Source: Rhodobiaceae bacterium (GTDB lineage Bacteria > Pseudomonadota > Alphaproteobacteria > RS24). Taken from it: 42,067 nt of DNA. Made by a program: the position numbers and the translations under genes. The stretch is taken from NCBI GenBank assembly GCA_018660505.1, contig JABJKE010000040.1, positions 1-42,067 of the forward strand, given 5' to 3'. The notes under the pieces are model-generated. The model was not told where the DNA came from, made no database searches, and saw only the letters and a list, made by a program, of their open reading frames with translations. Of this stretch, positions 24,943-34,407 are shown piece by piece (positions within the stretch are counted from its first letter, which is position 1; each line of letters opens with the position of its first letter).

Positions 24943-26028
24943 TTATCGGCGCGCCCGCAAGCGGGTGACATGCGCCATTTTGCGACCTGGGTTGGCCTCG
25001 GCTTTGCCATAGATGTGCAAATACGTGGCCTTTTGCGCCGCCCAATTCTGCCAGTCATTTATGTCTTCGCCCAAGAGATTGGTCATCACGGCTTCTGAAT
25101 GCGCGTGGGCGTCGCCCAGCGGCCAGCCAGCAATGGCGCGAATGTGCTGCTCAAACTGGCCACAATGACACGCGTCTTGCGTGAGATGGCCAGAATTATG
25201 CACGCGCGGCGCAATTTCATTGACCAAGAGGCCTTGCGGCGTGACGAAACATTCGATGGCCAATACGCCCACATAATCGAGCGCATCGGCGATTTTTTCA
25301 GCCATCGTTTGGGCTTGGCTGGCTTGGGTTGCGCTCAAACGGGCGGGCAGGGTGGAAGTGTGCAAAATATGGTTTTTATGGACGTTCTCAATCGCCTCAT
25401 AAGTAGCCGTATCGCCAGCGGCATTGCGCGCCACGAGCAAGGATATCTCGCGTTCGAACGGCACGAGCGCTTCCAAAATGGCGGCTTGGCCATCGAGCTC
25501 GGCGATAATGGCGTCAAGCTGGCTGCTGGCCGAGAGGCGCCATTGGCCTTTGCCGTCATAGCCAAAGCGGCGGGTTTTTAAAATGCCTTCGCCGTTCGTG
25601 GCATCGAGCGCGGCGCGTAAATCTTGGGGCGAGGTAATGTCATAAAACTCGGTGACGCCCAGTTCTAAATCGCGCATGAAGCTTTTTTCGACCCAGCGGT
25701 CTTGCGCCACTTCCAAGGCTTTGGCCGAGGGGAAGACGGGCTTGTGCTGCTCCATATGGGTGACGCTCGAGACAGGAATATTTTCGAACTCATAGGTCAC
25801 CACATCGACGCTCGCGGCAAATTGGTCGAGCGCCGGCTTGTCTTCATAGTCGGCTAGGGTAGAGAAAGTTGAAACTTGGGCGGCGGGGGCGTTTTCTTCG
25901 GGGCAAAAAACATGTGTTTGAAACCCCAGCTCGGCCGCAGCCAGTGCCAGCATACGACCCAATTGGCCGCCACCAATAATACCGATACAGGCGCCAGGGG
26001 AAAGAGGGGCTGTCGGCTTAATCGTCAC
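24943..26028 (-). CDS. purK: 5-(carboxyamino)imidazole ribonucleotide synthase
   Basis: This 361-residue ATP-grasp enzyme makes N5-CAIR from AIR, ATP and bicarbonate in purine synthesis. The N-terminal [17 protein letters not shown], the central [10 protein letters not shown] and the C-terminal [12 protein letters not shown] are diagnostic. It overlaps the end of purE by 11 bases and is the second gene of that operon. Confidence 0.95.
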   Translation of the reverse strand: MTIKPTAPLSPGACIGIIGGGQLGRMLALAAAELGFQTHVFCPEENAPAAQVSTFSTLADYEDKPALDQFAASVDVVTYEFENIPVSSVTHMEQHKPVFPSAKALEVAQDRWVEKSFMRDLELGVTEFYDITSPQDLRAALDATNGEGILKTRRFGYDGKGQWRLSASSQLDAIIAELDGQAAILEALVPFEREISLLVARNAAGDTATYEAIENVHKNHILHTSTLPARLSATQASQAQTMAEKIADALDYVGVLAIECFVTPQGLLVNEIAPRVHNSGHLTQDACHCGQFEQHIRAIAGWPLGDAHAHSEAVMTNLLGEDINDWQNWAAQKATYLHIYGKAEANPGRKMAHVTRLRARR

Positions 26029-26509
26029 GCGGGGTCTCTTCTACATCGGCGGTGCGCGCGGCGCGCCAGGCCTCTAGGCGGGTGCTTAAGGCTGCATCTT
26101 CATTGGCCACAATCGCGGCGGCGAGAAGCGCGGCATTTTTTGCGCCCGCCTCGCCAATGGCCAATGTGCCGACGGGAACGCCAGCCGGCATTTGCACGAT
26201 GGAGAGTAACGAATCTTGCCCCGATAAAGCGCGCGATTGCACAGGCACGCCCAAGACGGGCACGCTGGTCAGGGCCGCTGTCATGCCCGGCAGATGCGCT
26301 GCGCCACCGGCGCCAGCGATAATGACTTTGAGGCCGCGGGCTTTGGCGGCTTTGGCATAGTCATACATGCGCTCTGGGGTGCGATGTGCCGAGACGATTT
26401 TGACCTCATGGGCAATGCCCAAGTCATCTAAAATAGCGCTGGAATGTTTCATCGTCGACCAGTCAGATTGGCTGCCCATGATGATTCCAATTTTTGCCGT
26501 GTCGCTCAT
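26018..26509 (-). CDS. purE: 5-(carboxyamino)imidazole ribonucleotide mutase
   Basis: This 163-residue class I PurE moves the carboxyl group of N5-CAIR to give CAIR. The active-site motifs [15 protein letters not shown] and [11 protein letters not shown] are intact, as is [22 protein letters not shown]. It is the first gene of a purE-purK operon with overlapping ends. The product length is typical. Confidence 0.96.
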   Translation of the reverse strand: MSDTAKIGIIMGSQSDWSTMKHSSAILDDLGIAHEVKIVSAHRTPERMYDYAKAAKARGLKVIIAGAGGAAHLPGMTAALTSVPVLGVPVQSRALSGQDSLLSIVQMPAGVPVGTLAIGEAGAKNAALLAAAIVANEDAALSTRLEAWRAARTADVEETPRDD

Positions 26510-26750
26510 GTTTTCTTCCGCCTCTCGTCAGCTTTTGGAAAGCGCGGATGTAACCGCATTTGGCGCTCTATATCAAGCCAAATTGCAACATAGCACATTT
26601 GTTATGGCAAAGCCTCCGCAACACAGCGGCGTTTTAAGGAACATTCGAACACGGCCAAGCCCATCTTTCTAGCGAAAGTCTGGATATCTGGACATGGAAG
26701 CGCCAGAAACGCGTTGGGGAAGCGCAAATTACCGCCTTGCGGCAGAAACC
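26510..26750. other. Gap between purE and trcR, no gene seen
   Basis: These 241 bases should hold the purE promoter (leftward) and the end of the trcR transcript. Frames that cross it are short and lack ribosome-binding sites. The inverted repeat CCGCCTTGCGG near 26732 is a weak candidate terminator for trcR. No tRNA or riboswitch is recognisable. Confidence 0.4.
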
Positions 26751-27503
26751 TTAGTCTTTAAAGACGTCTTCCGCTCGCGGCGCTTCTTCCGTCTCATCGC
26801 CGCTTTCCGACGTGGTTGGAATATCCGAGAACACATTGCTGTCGTCGATGCGTTTGCCCGGTGCCGAAGAGACAAATTCCGGAGCCGGCTCGTTTTGCAG
26901 GGCCGTGGTTTCGGTTGCGTCTTTTAAGGTTTCGCCATTTTTCGCGGCTTCGCGCGCGGCGCGTTTCAGGCGACGTTCTTCGCGCACCGCGGCTTTGGCG
27001 ACATTTTCGTCCAGTTCAATTTGCGAGCAAAGCCCCAAAGTCACCGGATCGACGGGCGTGATATTGGCCATATTCCAATGGTTGCGCTCGCGCACACTTT
27101 GGATGGTCGGTTTGGTGGTGCCAACAAGACGGCCAATTTCGGCGTCGTTCAGCTCTGGGTGATTGCGTACCAGCCAAGCAATCGCATCGGGGCGCTCTTG
27201 GCGCTTGGAAAGCGGGGTGTAGCGCGAGCCTTTGCGGGGCTTGGGCGGTGGAATATCGCGTTTGGCTTCGGCCAATTGCATTTGGGCGCTGGGGTCTTCT
27301 TGGCAGCGCTCAATCTCGGCGCGGGTCAATTGACCATTGGAGATAGGGTCGGTGCCTTTAATGCCAGCGGCCACATCGCCATTGGCAATGCCTTTGACTT
27401 CGAGCGGATGCAGACCGCAAAACAGAGCGATTTGGTCAAAAGTCAGGGCGGTATTATCGACCAACCAAACGGCGGTGGCTTTTGGCATCAAGGGTGCAGT
27501 CAT
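26751..27503 (-). CDS. trcR: TrcR-like cell-cycle transcriptional regulator (DUF1013)
   Basis: This 250-residue protein matches the alphaproteobacterial DUF1013 family, named TrcR for a cell-cycle regulator. Helix-turn-helix-like segments are visible in WLVDNTALTFDQIALFCGL near 13-31 and AWLVRNHPELNDAEIGRLVG followed by KPTIQSVRER near 106-136. The C-terminal fifty residues are acidic and low complexity. ATG 27503 has GGAG six bases upstream; longer readings are less likely. The leader contains a small hairpin (GGCAG with CTGCC). It is a single gene. Confidence 0.86.
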   Translation of the reverse strand: MTAPLMPKATAVWLVDNTALTFDQIALFCGLHPLEVKGIANGDVAAGIKGTDPISNGQLTRAEIERCQEDPSAQMQLAEAKRDIPPPKPRKGSRYTPLSKRQERPDAIAWLVRNHPELNDAEIGRLVGTTKPTIQSVRERNHWNMANITPVDPVTLGLCSQIELDENVAKAAVREERRLKRAAREAAKNGETLKDATETTALQNEPAPEFVSSAPGKRIDDSNVFSDIPTTSESGDETEEAPRAEDVFKD

Positions 27504-27689
27504 TTTGCTCTCCATAAATAGTATTCGGCAGCGCACTGCCTAGCTAAAACTTTGTCCTATATGCAAGCTTTCGCGATGCACGGCTTTCAAGGCGTCTGAT
27601 GCATCCTTCCACGTGGCAATTTATAGGATATGCCTTGGTATAGACGAGAACGCGCATGGCTGCAAAGTTTTTGTGCTACTGGGTTTAAC

Positions 27690-28691
27690 CTATTGGCAAT
27701 CGAGAATGATTTTGCCAATGTGATGGCTGGTTTCCATGCGGGCATGGGCTTTGCCGGCTTCCGCCAAAGGCACCACGCTGTCGACAACGGGTTTGACGCT
27801 GTTCTCTAGCGCTGGCCAGATTTTTGCCGCCACGGCTTTGGTCAGGCGGGTTTTTTCTTGCGTAGGGCGGGCGCGCAAAGTCGAGCCCGTGAGCGTTAGG
27901 TGTTTGAGCATGACGGGTAGGAAATTGACTTGCGTTTCAAACCCCGCCATATGCGCGATGTTAACGATGCGCCCGCCAAGCGCACAGGCCTGAATATTGC
28001 GGTTCACATAATCGCCGCCCACCATATCGAGAATGACGTTGACCCCTTGCCCTTGGGTGAAACTGTCGCACGCCGCAACGAAATCTTCGGTTTTATAATC
28101 AATCGCCAAATCCGCTCCCAAATCGAGGCAGGCGGCGCATTTTTCGGCGGAGCCGGCGGTGACGATAACTTTGGCGCCAAAATATTTAGCCATTTGAATG
28201 GCCGTCGTGCCAATGCCGCTCGAGCCGCCATGGATGAGCAAGGTCTCGCCAGATTGCAAAGCACCGCCCTCAAATACGTTGGCCCAAACCGTAAAAATCG
28301 TCTCTGGCAGGGCCGCGGCATCGGTCAGGCTCATGCCGTCAGGCACGGGCAGGGCGTGGTGTTGATGCACGCTGGCATATTCGGCATAGCCGCCGCCCGC
28401 GACCAGCGCGGCGACGCGGTCGCCTAGTTTCCAAGCCTCGACGTTTTTGCCCATGGCCACCACAGTGCCCGAAAATTCCAATCCCATAATGTTTGAGGCA
28501 CCAGGCGGCGGCGGGTAAAAGCCGATGCGCTGCATGCAATCGCCTCGGTTGACGCCTGCGGCGCCCACACGCACGAGAATTTCATCGTCGCCAAAAGGCG
28601 GCAAGGCGGTGTCTTCGACAAATAGGCTTTCGGGGGTTTTGGCCTCGCCAATGGCGACGGCGCGCATGGTTTGGGGTAGATTTTCAGACAT
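27690..28691 (-). CDS. NAD(P)H-quinone oxidoreductase, PIG3 family
   Basis: This 333-residue zinc-independent MDR protein resembles human PIG3 (TP53I3) and bacterial quinone oxidoreductases, which use NADPH to reduce quinones. Diagnostic segments are GVNRGDCMQRIGFYPPPPGAS near 47-66, GLEFSGTVVAMG, and the nucleotide loop IHGGSSGIGTTAIQMAKYFGA near 154-173. There is no zinc-binding Cys set. It is divergent from the DUF1192 gene, a pairing seen often in alphaproteobacteria. Confidence 0.92.
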   Translation of the reverse strand: MSENLPQTMRAVAIGEAKTPESLFVEDTALPPFGDDEILVRVGAAGVNRGDCMQRIGFYPPPPGASNIMGLEFSGTVVAMGKNVEAWKLGDRVAALVAGGGYAEYASVHQHHALPVPDGMSLTDAAALPETIFTVWANVFEGGALQSGETLLIHGGSSGIGTTAIQMAKYFGAKVIVTAGSAEKCAACLDLGADLAIDYKTEDFVAACDSFTQGQGVNVILDMVGGDYVNRNIQACALGGRIVNIAHMAGFETQVNFLPVMLKHLTLTGSTLRARPTQEKTRLTKAVAAKIWPALENSVKPVVDSVVPLAEAGKAHARMETSHHIGKIILDCQ

Positions 28692-28749
28692 CTTGAAAAC
28701 TTTCGGATAAACTAAAACGAAGCCAGACTATAGGAAGGGCCGAGAGACG

Positions 28750-28941
28750 ATGGAAGAAGAAATTGAAGCCCCGAAGGGCAGCCTGCTTGCCCAGCTTGCG
28801 AAACAAGATTTGACCCTGCAAGGCTTGGAAGAATTAGAAGAGCGCGTGATTTTGCTGCAACGCGAAATTGCCCGCGCTCAAGCGATGCACGAAAGCAAAA
28901 AGGGCTCCCGCAGCGATGCAGAAGCCCTTTTCAATAAATAA
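28750..28941 (+). CDS. DUF1192 family small coiled-coil protein
   Basis: This 63-residue acidic protein fits DUF1192, a small alphaproteobacterial family of unknown function. The middle (LTLQGLEELEERVILLQREIARAQ, in shorter terms a heptad-like run at about 21-45) predicts a coiled coil. The final codons carry a hairpin with flanking A and T tracts, so the gene end doubles as a transcription terminator. It is divergent from the quinone oxidoreductase and convergent with rpmE. Confidence 0.8.
   Translation: MEEEIEAPKGSLLAQLAKQDLTLQGLEELEERVILLQREIARAQAMHESKKGSRSDAEALFNK
28897..28931. terminator. Bidirectional terminator hairpin inside the DUF1192 3' end
   Basis: AAAAGGGCT (28898-28906) pairs with AGCCCTTTT (28923-28931) across a 16-base loop. 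T-tracts follow on both strands. It lies before the DUF1192 stop codon (28939-28941), and 26 bases past the rpmE stop on the other strand, so it most likely serves rpmE and may also truncate or end the DUF1192 message. Confidence 0.6.
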
Positions 28942-28956
28942 CAGCTTGGCGGCGGA

Positions 28957-29181
28957 TTATTCGCCCATAAAGCTGTCGAATTTCTTGTTAAAGCGGCTGA
29001 CGCGACCGGCGCGGTCGACCAAGGCGCCTGTGCCTTTGGTCCAGGCGGGGTGCGTGGTCGGGTCGATGTCGAGGGTCAGCGTTGTGCCTTCCTCGCCATA
29101 GGTCGAGCGTGTCTGATAGGTGGTGCCGTCGGTCATTGCGACGGTAATCATGTGATAATCGGGATGAATATCTTTTTTCAT
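28957..29181 (-). CDS. rpmE: 50S ribosomal protein bL31
   Basis: This 74-residue protein matches L31 (opening [10 protein letters not shown], with [11 protein letters not shown] and [10 protein letters not shown]). The zinc-binding cysteines are absent, as in most alphaproteobacterial L31. ATG follows AAGGATTGAAAAG. The leader contains a 10-base palindrome (CCCCATGGGG) near the ribosome-binding site and a 12-bp tandem duplication, so leader-based control is possible. Confidence 0.95.
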   Translation of the reverse strand: MKKDIHPDYHMITVAMTDGTTYQTRSTYGEEGTTLTLDIDPTTHPAWTKGTGALVDRAGRVSRFNKKFDSFMGE

Positions 29182-29203
29182 CTTTTCAATCCTTGCCCCA
29201 TGG

Positions 29204-29227
29204 GGGCTAAATAAAGGGCTAAATAAA
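29204..29227. repeat. Perfect 12-bp tandem duplication in the rpmE leader
   Basis: GGGCTAAATAAA occurs at 29204-29215 and again at 29216-29227. It lies 23-46 bases upstream of the rpmE start on the minus strand, just beyond the CCCCATGGGG palindrome. It could be part of the promoter or the 5' untranslated leader. Confidence 0.8.
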
Positions 29228-29342
29228 CTCGCGTGACGCCTTTCATAACGGATACGAGAGAACCGCGCAAGCCTCTTTAATCAGGGCTGGTCGGGGGTCA
29301 AACGGGCTGCTATAAGCTGGCCAGAGAAGCAACAGGTGAGAT

Positions 29343-31160
29343 GTGTCGAGAAATGATGCGGCGGAAGCCGTTACCCAAATGGAAGAAGATGCCAAACGCC
29401 GCCCCAGAACGCGCAGCGTTCGGCCTTTGCGAACCCTTATCCCCTTTATCGCGCAATATCCGGGCCGTGTTTTAGCCGCTTTTGTGGCTCTGCTGACGGC
29501 CACGGCCGCCACTTTGGCCATGCCCATTGCCGTGCGCTTTATGATCGACAATGGCTTTTCCTCAGAAGATGCCGCGTCTATCGACCGCTATTTTCTGGCC
29601 ATGTTTGGCGTTGCCGTGGTTTTGGGCGTGGCCAGTGCCACACGGTTTTATTTTGTTTCGTGGATTGGCGAGCGCGTCACCGCAGATTTGCGTAGCGCCG
29701 TTTATGCCCATATCACCACTTTATCGCCGGCGTTTTTTGAAGTGACCCGCACGGGCGAAGTTTTATCGCGCCTCACGGCGGATACGACCCTGATTAAAAC
29801 CGTGGTTGGCTCCTCGGCTTCTATCGCGCTGCGCAATGCCTTTATGTTTGTCGGCTCGGCCATCATGTTGGTTTATACCAGTGCTGGCTTGGCGGGTTTG
29901 GCCGCGCTTACTTTGCCAGCCGTTGTGGTGCCCGTGATTGTGTTTGGCCGCATGGTGCGCCGCTTGGCGCGCGCCAGCCAAGACCGCATTGCCGATACCG
30001 CCAGCCATGCCGCCGAAACCATTGGCGCCATGCAAACCGTGCAAAGTTTTACCCATGAGGCGCAAGACCGGGCCGCTTTTGGCGAGGCGGTGGAGGGCTC
30101 TTTCGTGACCGCCCGATTGCGGATTTTAGCGCGCGCGGGCATGACCGCCATTGCCATTGTGTTGATTTTCTCTGGCGTCGTCGGCATTTTATGGCTCGGC
30201 GCGCAAAATGTGCTGCAAGGCGATATGACCGGCGGCACCTTGGGGCAATTCATTCTTTATGCCGTGTTATGCGCCACCTCCATTGGGGCTTTGTCGGAAG
30301 TCTGGGGCGAAGTGCAATTGGCGGCGGGCGCCACCGAGCGCTTGGTCGAGATTTTGCAAGTCGAACCCGATATTCAAGCACCAGAAAATCCGATCGACTT
30401 ACCCCAACCCGCCAAAGGTTCTATTCGGTTTGACGAGATAACCTTTCAATATCCAACCCGGCCTGATATTTCCGCCCTGTCGGGCTTTTCGCTGGAAGTC
30501 ACGCCAGGGGAAACCGTGGCTTTGGTCGGCGCTTCGGGGGCTGGTAAAAGCACCGTGTTTCAATTGTTGTCGCGGTTTTATGACCCGCAGCAGGGTACGA
30601 TTTCCATCGATGGCATTGGTCTGGCCGATATGACGCCGCAAACCGTGCGCGGCGCGCTGTCTGTGGTGCCACAAGAAACCGTGGTCTTCGCCAAAACCGT
30701 GATGGACAACATCCGCTTTGGCCGCCCCGAGGCGAGCGCAGAAGAAGTGATTGAAGCGGCCAAAGCCGCGCAAGCCGATGAATTTATTACCCGTCTGCCC
30801 GACGGCTATGCGACCGAATTGGGTGAGCGCGGCGTGACTTTATCTGGCGGCCAACGCCAACGCATCGCCATTGCCCGCGCGCTATTGCGCAATGCGCCGG
30901 TTTTGCTACTCGACGAGGCGACCAGTGCGCTGGATGCCGAAAGCGAGACTTTGGTGCAAAAAGCGCTAACCCATTTGATGGAAGGGCGCACCACATTGGT
31001 CATCGCCCATCGTTTGGCCACCGTGTTGAAAGCCGACCGGATTATTGTGATGGAAAATGGCGCGGTGACCGCCATGGGCAAGCATGAAGAGCTGCTGCAA
31101 CAAGGCGGTCTTTATGCGCGCCTTGCCAATTTGCAGTTCCATCAGCAGGCCGCCGAATAG
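29343..31160 (+). CDS. MsbA-like ABC exporter, fused permease and ATPase
   Basis: This 605-residue half-transporter works as a homodimer in the inner membrane. Six helices span about 35-330, followed by the ATPase domain with Walker A GASGAGKS (near 394-401), LSGGQ (near 499-503), Walker [12 protein letters not shown] (near 519-529) and the His-switch AHRLA. It resembles lipid or multidrug exporters of the MsbA/LmrA group; the substrate is not clear. The start is GTG after AGGTGA. A gene of this kind next to rpmE is common in alphaproteobacteria. Confidence 0.92.
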   Translation: MSRNDAAEAVTQMEEDAKRRPRTRSVRPLRTLIPFIAQYPGRVLAAFVALLTATAATLAMPIAVRFMIDNGFSSEDAASIDRYFLAMFGVAVVLGVASATRFYFVSWIGERVTADLRSAVYAHITTLSPAFFEVTRTGEVLSRLTADTTLIKTVVGSSASIALRNAFMFVGSAIMLVYTSAGLAGLAALTLPAVVVPVIVFGRMVRRLARASQDRIADTASHAAETIGAMQTVQSFTHEAQDRAAFGEAVEGSFVTARLRILARAGMTAIAIVLIFSGVVGILWLGAQNVLQGDMTGGTLGQFILYAVLCATSIGALSEVWGEVQLAAGATERLVEILQVEPDIQAPENPIDLPQPAKGSIRFDEITFQYPTRPDISALSGFSLEVTPGETVALVGASGAGKSTVFQLLSRFYDPQQGTISIDGIGLADMTPQTVRGALSVVPQETVVFAKTVMDNIRFGRPEASAEEVIEAAKAAQADEFITRLPDGYATELGERGVTLSGGQRQRIAIARALLRNAPVLLLDEATSALDAESETLVQKALTHLMEGRTTLVIAHRLATVLKADRIIVMENGAVTAMGKHEELLQQGGLYARLANLQFHQQAAE

Positions 31161-31166
31161 GCTCGA

Positions 31167-31955
31167 TTATTTAATCAGGTGTTTTAAAAGCGCGCCATGC
31201 ACGGCTTCATTGCCCGCCACGACCGTGCCCGACTGCAAGCTTTTGTTGCGGTTCTTCTCATCGCTGACCAGCCCCCCCGCCTCGCGCAAGAGCACGATGC
31301 CAGCCGCCATATCCCATGGCGAGAGACCAATTTCAACATAGCCATCGAGGCGCCCCGCCGCGACATAAGCCAGGTCCAGCGCAGCCGACCCTTGGGTGCG
31401 GAAATCGCCAACCAGAGGCACGAGATTATCGGCCGAAATCGGGCTGTCGAGACGGCCATTTTTGGTGTCGTGTAAAAGCTTGCCGCTTGAGATGAGGCAA
31501 TCTTCTAGTTTTTGGCGTCCTGCCACGCGCATACGACCGCCGGGGCCATAGGCGCCTTGGCCGCGTTCGCCGTAAAACATTTCATCGGTAATCGGATTGT
31601 AAACCATGCCCGATACCAAAGTGCCATCACGCTCTAGCGCTACAGAAATGGCGAAATGCGGCAGGCCGTGCATAAAATTTTGGGTGCCACCCAGCGGGTC
31701 GATAATCCAGCGGTGGGTTTTATCGGCGCCTTCGACTTTGCCTTTTTCTTCGAGCAAAAAGCCGTAGCCCGGGCGGGCTTCGGAAAGTTCTTCGAAGAGA
31801 ATTTTCTCGGCTTTTAAATCAGCATTGGTAACAAAATCGCCGGGGCCTTTTTTCGAAACTTGTAAGTTTTCAATCTCGCCAAAGTCGCGGCGCAGGGCGC
31901 GGCCAGCTTTTTCAACGGCGCCGCGCATAACATTCATAATCGGGGACTGTGCCAT
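31167..31955 (-). CDS. suhB: Inositol-monophosphatase family protein SuhB, with altered metal site
   Basis: This 262-residue protein matches SuhB/IMPase, Mg2+-dependent sugar-phosphate phosphatases; in E. coli SuhB also joins the rRNA antitermination complex. Glu 69 and Glu 70 (LLEEKG) and the C-terminal WDMAAG with Asp 215 are intact. The core metal motif, normally DP(I/L)DGT, reads DPLGGT: Asp 86 is present but the second Asp is Gly 89 (codon GGT at 31689-31691). This should weaken or abolish catalysis. It starts one base after the efp stop codon, so it is coupled to efp. Confidence 0.93.
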   Translation of the reverse strand: MAQSPIMNVMRGAVEKAGRALRRDFGEIENLQVSKKGPGDFVTNADLKAEKILFEELSEARPGYGFLLEEKGKVEGADKTHRWIIDPLGGTQNFMHGLPHFAISVALERDGTLVSGMVYNPITDEMFYGERGQGAYGPGGRMRVAGRQKLEDCLISSGKLLHDTKNGRLDSPISADNLVPLVGDFRTQGSAALDLAYVAAGRLDGYVEIGLSPWDMAAGIVLLREAGGLVSDEKNRNKSLQSGTVVAGNEAVHGALLKHLIK

Positions 31956-31956
31956 A

Positions 31957-32520
31957 TTACTCGGCTCGCTTCAGATAAGTGACTTCATTTGTATCGACGA
32001 CAATCTTGTCGCCAACGGCTAAAAACGGCGGCACCATCACCCGCACGCCATTGTTGCAAATGGCTGGTTTGTTGGAAGAGGCGGCGGTTTGACCCTTGAC
32101 CACGGGCTCGGTCTCGCTAATTTCGAGCGTCACTTGGTCGGGCAAATTTACCCCGATGGCTTTGCCTTCATGGCTTTCCACAACCACCATCATGCCGTCT
32201 TGCAAAAACGCGGCGCGCTCGCCCACAAATTCGGCTTGCAGCTCAATCTGCTCATAGCTTTGCGTATCCATAAAGGCCAACATGCCATCGGATTCGTAGA
32301 GGAATTGATAATCGGTTTGCTCGAGGCGCACGCGCTCCACTTTATCGGCCGAGCGAAAACGCTCGTTTAATTTTGAGCCATTGACCAAGTTTTTCAACTC
32401 GACTTGCGCGAAAGCCCCGCCTTTGCCGGGCTTTACATGCTGCAATTTCACCGCCACCCATAGCTCATTATTGTGCTGGATAACGTTTCCGGGACGAATT
32501 TCATTGCCGTTGATTTTCAT
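31957..32520 (-). CDS. efp: Elongation factor P
   Basis: This 187-residue, three-domain factor relieves ribosome stalling at polyproline. The tip loop HVKPGKGGA places the functional lysine at residue 33. Start 32520 ([11 protein letters not shown]) fits the family; a longer frame from 32562 adds a non-conserved basic leader. The loop lysine suggests an EpmA-type lysylation, but no modification gene is in the window. It lies 70 bases downstream of thiE and one base before suhB. Confidence 0.96.
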   Translation of the reverse strand: MKINGNEIRPGNVIQHNNELWVAVKLQHVKPGKGGAFAQVELKNLVNGSKLNERFRSADKVERVRLEQTDYQFLYESDGMLAFMDTQSYEQIELQAEFVGERAAFLQDGMMVVVESHEGKAIGVNLPDQVTLEISETEPVVKGQTAASSNKPAICNNGVRVMVPPFLAVGDKIVVDTNEVTYLKRAE

Positions 32521-32590
32521 GGAGCTTGCCTTTGTTGAACCCTTGTGAGGCTTGGATAGCATGGCCGTGGCGATGCCGCAAACGGCGAGT

Positions 32591-33259
32591 TTATTCTGTT
32601 GACGATAGCTTGTCGTCCAGCCGATTGAACAGCGCGGCGAACAGCTTATTGAAAGTCACCACGCCCGCCTCTGGCCCGCCGGGATGCTGCCAGACACCGC
32701 TGGAGGCGGCAATGAAATCAGCGCCCGCCATAATCAATGGCTCGGCGTTTTTCGGGGTAATGCCACCAATGGCCACGCAAGGTGGTTGCATCATTTCTTG
32801 CCACCACGTGAGAATATTCGGCGGCGCGCTGGTTTTCGCCTCTTTGGTTTGGGTTTCGTAAAACGCACCAAAAGCCACATAGTCAGCCCCGGCTTCGCCC
32901 GCCAACATGGCCATATGGCGCGAGTTATGGCAGGTGATACCGATAATTTTATCGTCGCCCAGAAGCGCGCGGGCTTCGCCATAGGCCATATCGTCTTGGC
33001 CCAAATGCACGCCGTCGCACCCCAGCTGTTTGGCCAAATCGGGGCGGTCGTTCAAAATAAACGCCACATCTTGGGCGTGAGCTATCGGCATGAGGGTTTG
33101 CACGGCGTCGATAATTTCTGCGTCGCTGGCCGGCTTTAAGCGCAATTGCAAACTGGCCACATCGCCAGCCGCCAGTGTCGCCTCTAGAAGCGGGGCGAAA
33201 ACAGCGAGCTCGATTTTCGGCGGCGTGATTAAATAAAGCCGCGTGGCCGGACGGGTCAT
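32591..33259 (-). CDS. thiE: Thiamine-phosphate synthase
   Basis: This 222-residue TIM-barrel enzyme joins the thiazole and pyrimidine moieties to form thiamine phosphate. Family segments include [14 protein letters not shown] near 36-49, [22 protein letters not shown] near 104-125 (split by the active-site Asp-rich region), and [22 protein letters not shown] near 175-196. It is third in a run of fabI, aroC, thiE, efp, suhB. Related TenI-type proteins lack synthase function, but the substrate-binding motifs here favour ThiE. Confidence 0.9.
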   Translation of the reverse strand: MTRPATRLYLITPPKIELAVFAPLLEATLAAGDVASLQLRLKPASDAEIIDAVQTLMPIAHAQDVAFILNDRPDLAKQLGCDGVHLGQDDMAYGEARALLGDDKIIGITCHNSRHMAMLAGEAGADYVAFGAFYETQTKEAKTSAPPNILTWWQEMMQPPCVAIGGITPKNAEPLIMAGADFIAASSGVWQHPGGPEAGVVTFNKLFAALFNRLDDKLSSTE

Positions 33260-33290
33260 GGCGTTTCCCTAAGCTGGAGAAGAGAGCTGG

Positions 33291-34397
33291 CTATTGGCCG
33301 CTCTCGGGAAGGTTCATCGAATGGCCCATAAGCTGGCCCAAATGGCGCAATTTATGGTCGGCCAAAACGCAGGCCATCATCGCTTCGCCCACGGGCACGG
33401 CGCGAATGCCAACGCAGGGGTCGTGACGCCCTTTGGTGACAATCTCGGTTTCTTGCCCCGCAACATCCACGGTTTTGCGCGGGGTTAAAATCGACGATGT
33501 CGGCTTCACCGCAAAGCGCAGCCGAATGTCTTGGCCGGTGGAAATGCCGCCCAAAATGCCGCCCGCATGATTGCTGTCAAACCCGTCTTGGCTCATCTCA
33601 TCGGCATTGGCTTCGCCAGACAGGGCGGCGGCGTCAAAGCCTTCGCCAATCTCGACGCCTTTGACGGCGTTAATGCTCATCATGGCAGCCGCTAAATCAG
33701 CATCCAATTTGCCGTACACAGGCGCCCCCCATCCGACGGGCACGCCGCTGGCGACCACTTCGATGACCGCCCCGCAGCTGGAGCCCGCTTTGCGTATGCC
33801 ATCAAGATAGCCCTCCCATTGGCTGGCGGCTTCGGCGTCGGGGCACCAGAACGGGTTGTTTTCGACGTCATCCCAATTCCAATTATCGCGATTGATTTTA
33901 TGCGGGCCCATTTGCACCAAAGCCCCGCGAATGGTGACGCCGCTCAACACTTGGCGCGCCACGGCTGCGGCGGCCACACGCGCCGCGGTTTCGCGCGCCG
34001 AAGAGCGCCCGCCACCGCGATAATCGCGAATGCCGTATTTTTCCATATAGGTGAAATCGGCATGGCCCGGGCGATATTTGTCTTTAATATCGCCATAGTC
34101 TTTCGAGCGCTGGTCGGTGTTTTCAATCAGCAGCTGAATGGGCGTGCCTGTGGTCACTTGTTCGCCGGTTTCGGGGTCTTGGAAAACGCCCGAGAGAATT
34201 TTTACCGCATCGGCTTCTTGCCGCTGGGTGGTGAAGCGGTTTTGGCCAGGCTTGCGTTTATCCAGAAACGCTTGAATGTCGGCTTCAGTGAGCGGCAAGC
34301 GCGCGGGCGCGCCGTCGATGACGCAGCCCAAAGCCGGCCCGTGGCTTTCGCCCCAGGTGGTAACACGGAATAAATGGCCGAAACTATTATGCGACAT
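33291..34397 (-). CDS. aroC: Chorismate synthase
   Basis: This 368-residue FMN-dependent enzyme makes chorismate from EPSP, the last shikimate step. The signatures [14 protein letters not shown] (16-29), [19 protein letters not shown] (about 131-149) and the C-terminal [17 protein letters not shown] are intact. It starts 10 bases after the fabI stop, so the two are cotranscribed. Confidence 0.97.
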   Translation of the reverse strand: MSHNSFGHLFRVTTWGESHGPALGCVIDGAPARLPLTEADIQAFLDKRKPGQNRFTTQRQEADAVKILSGVFQDPETGEQVTTGTPIQLLIENTDQRSKDYGDIKDKYRPGHADFTYMEKYGIRDYRGGGRSSARETAARVAAAAVARQVLSGVTIRGALVQMGPHKINRDNWNWDDVENNPFWCPDAEAASQWEGYLDGIRKAGSSCGAVIEVVASGVPVGWGAPVYGKLDADLAAAMMSINAVKGVEIGEGFDAAALSGEANADEMSQDGFDSNHAGGILGGISTGQDIRLRFAVKPTSSILTPRKTVDVAGQETEIVTKGRHDPCVGIRAVPVGEAMMACVLADHKLRHLGQLMGHSMNLPESGQ

Positions 34398-34407
34398 AAA
34401 GTGCTTT

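Noticed and set aside
26755-26766. GTCTTTAAAGAC palindrome at the trcR 3' end as a regulatory site
   Set aside because: It is explained by the final codons of the protein (VFKD), and a 12-base palindrome is expected by chance in a window of this size.
18505-29181. Cysteine-free L36 and L31 as evidence of zinc-limitation paralogs
   Set aside because: These forms are the ordinary versions in alphaproteobacteria, so they do not mark special zinc-responsive genes.
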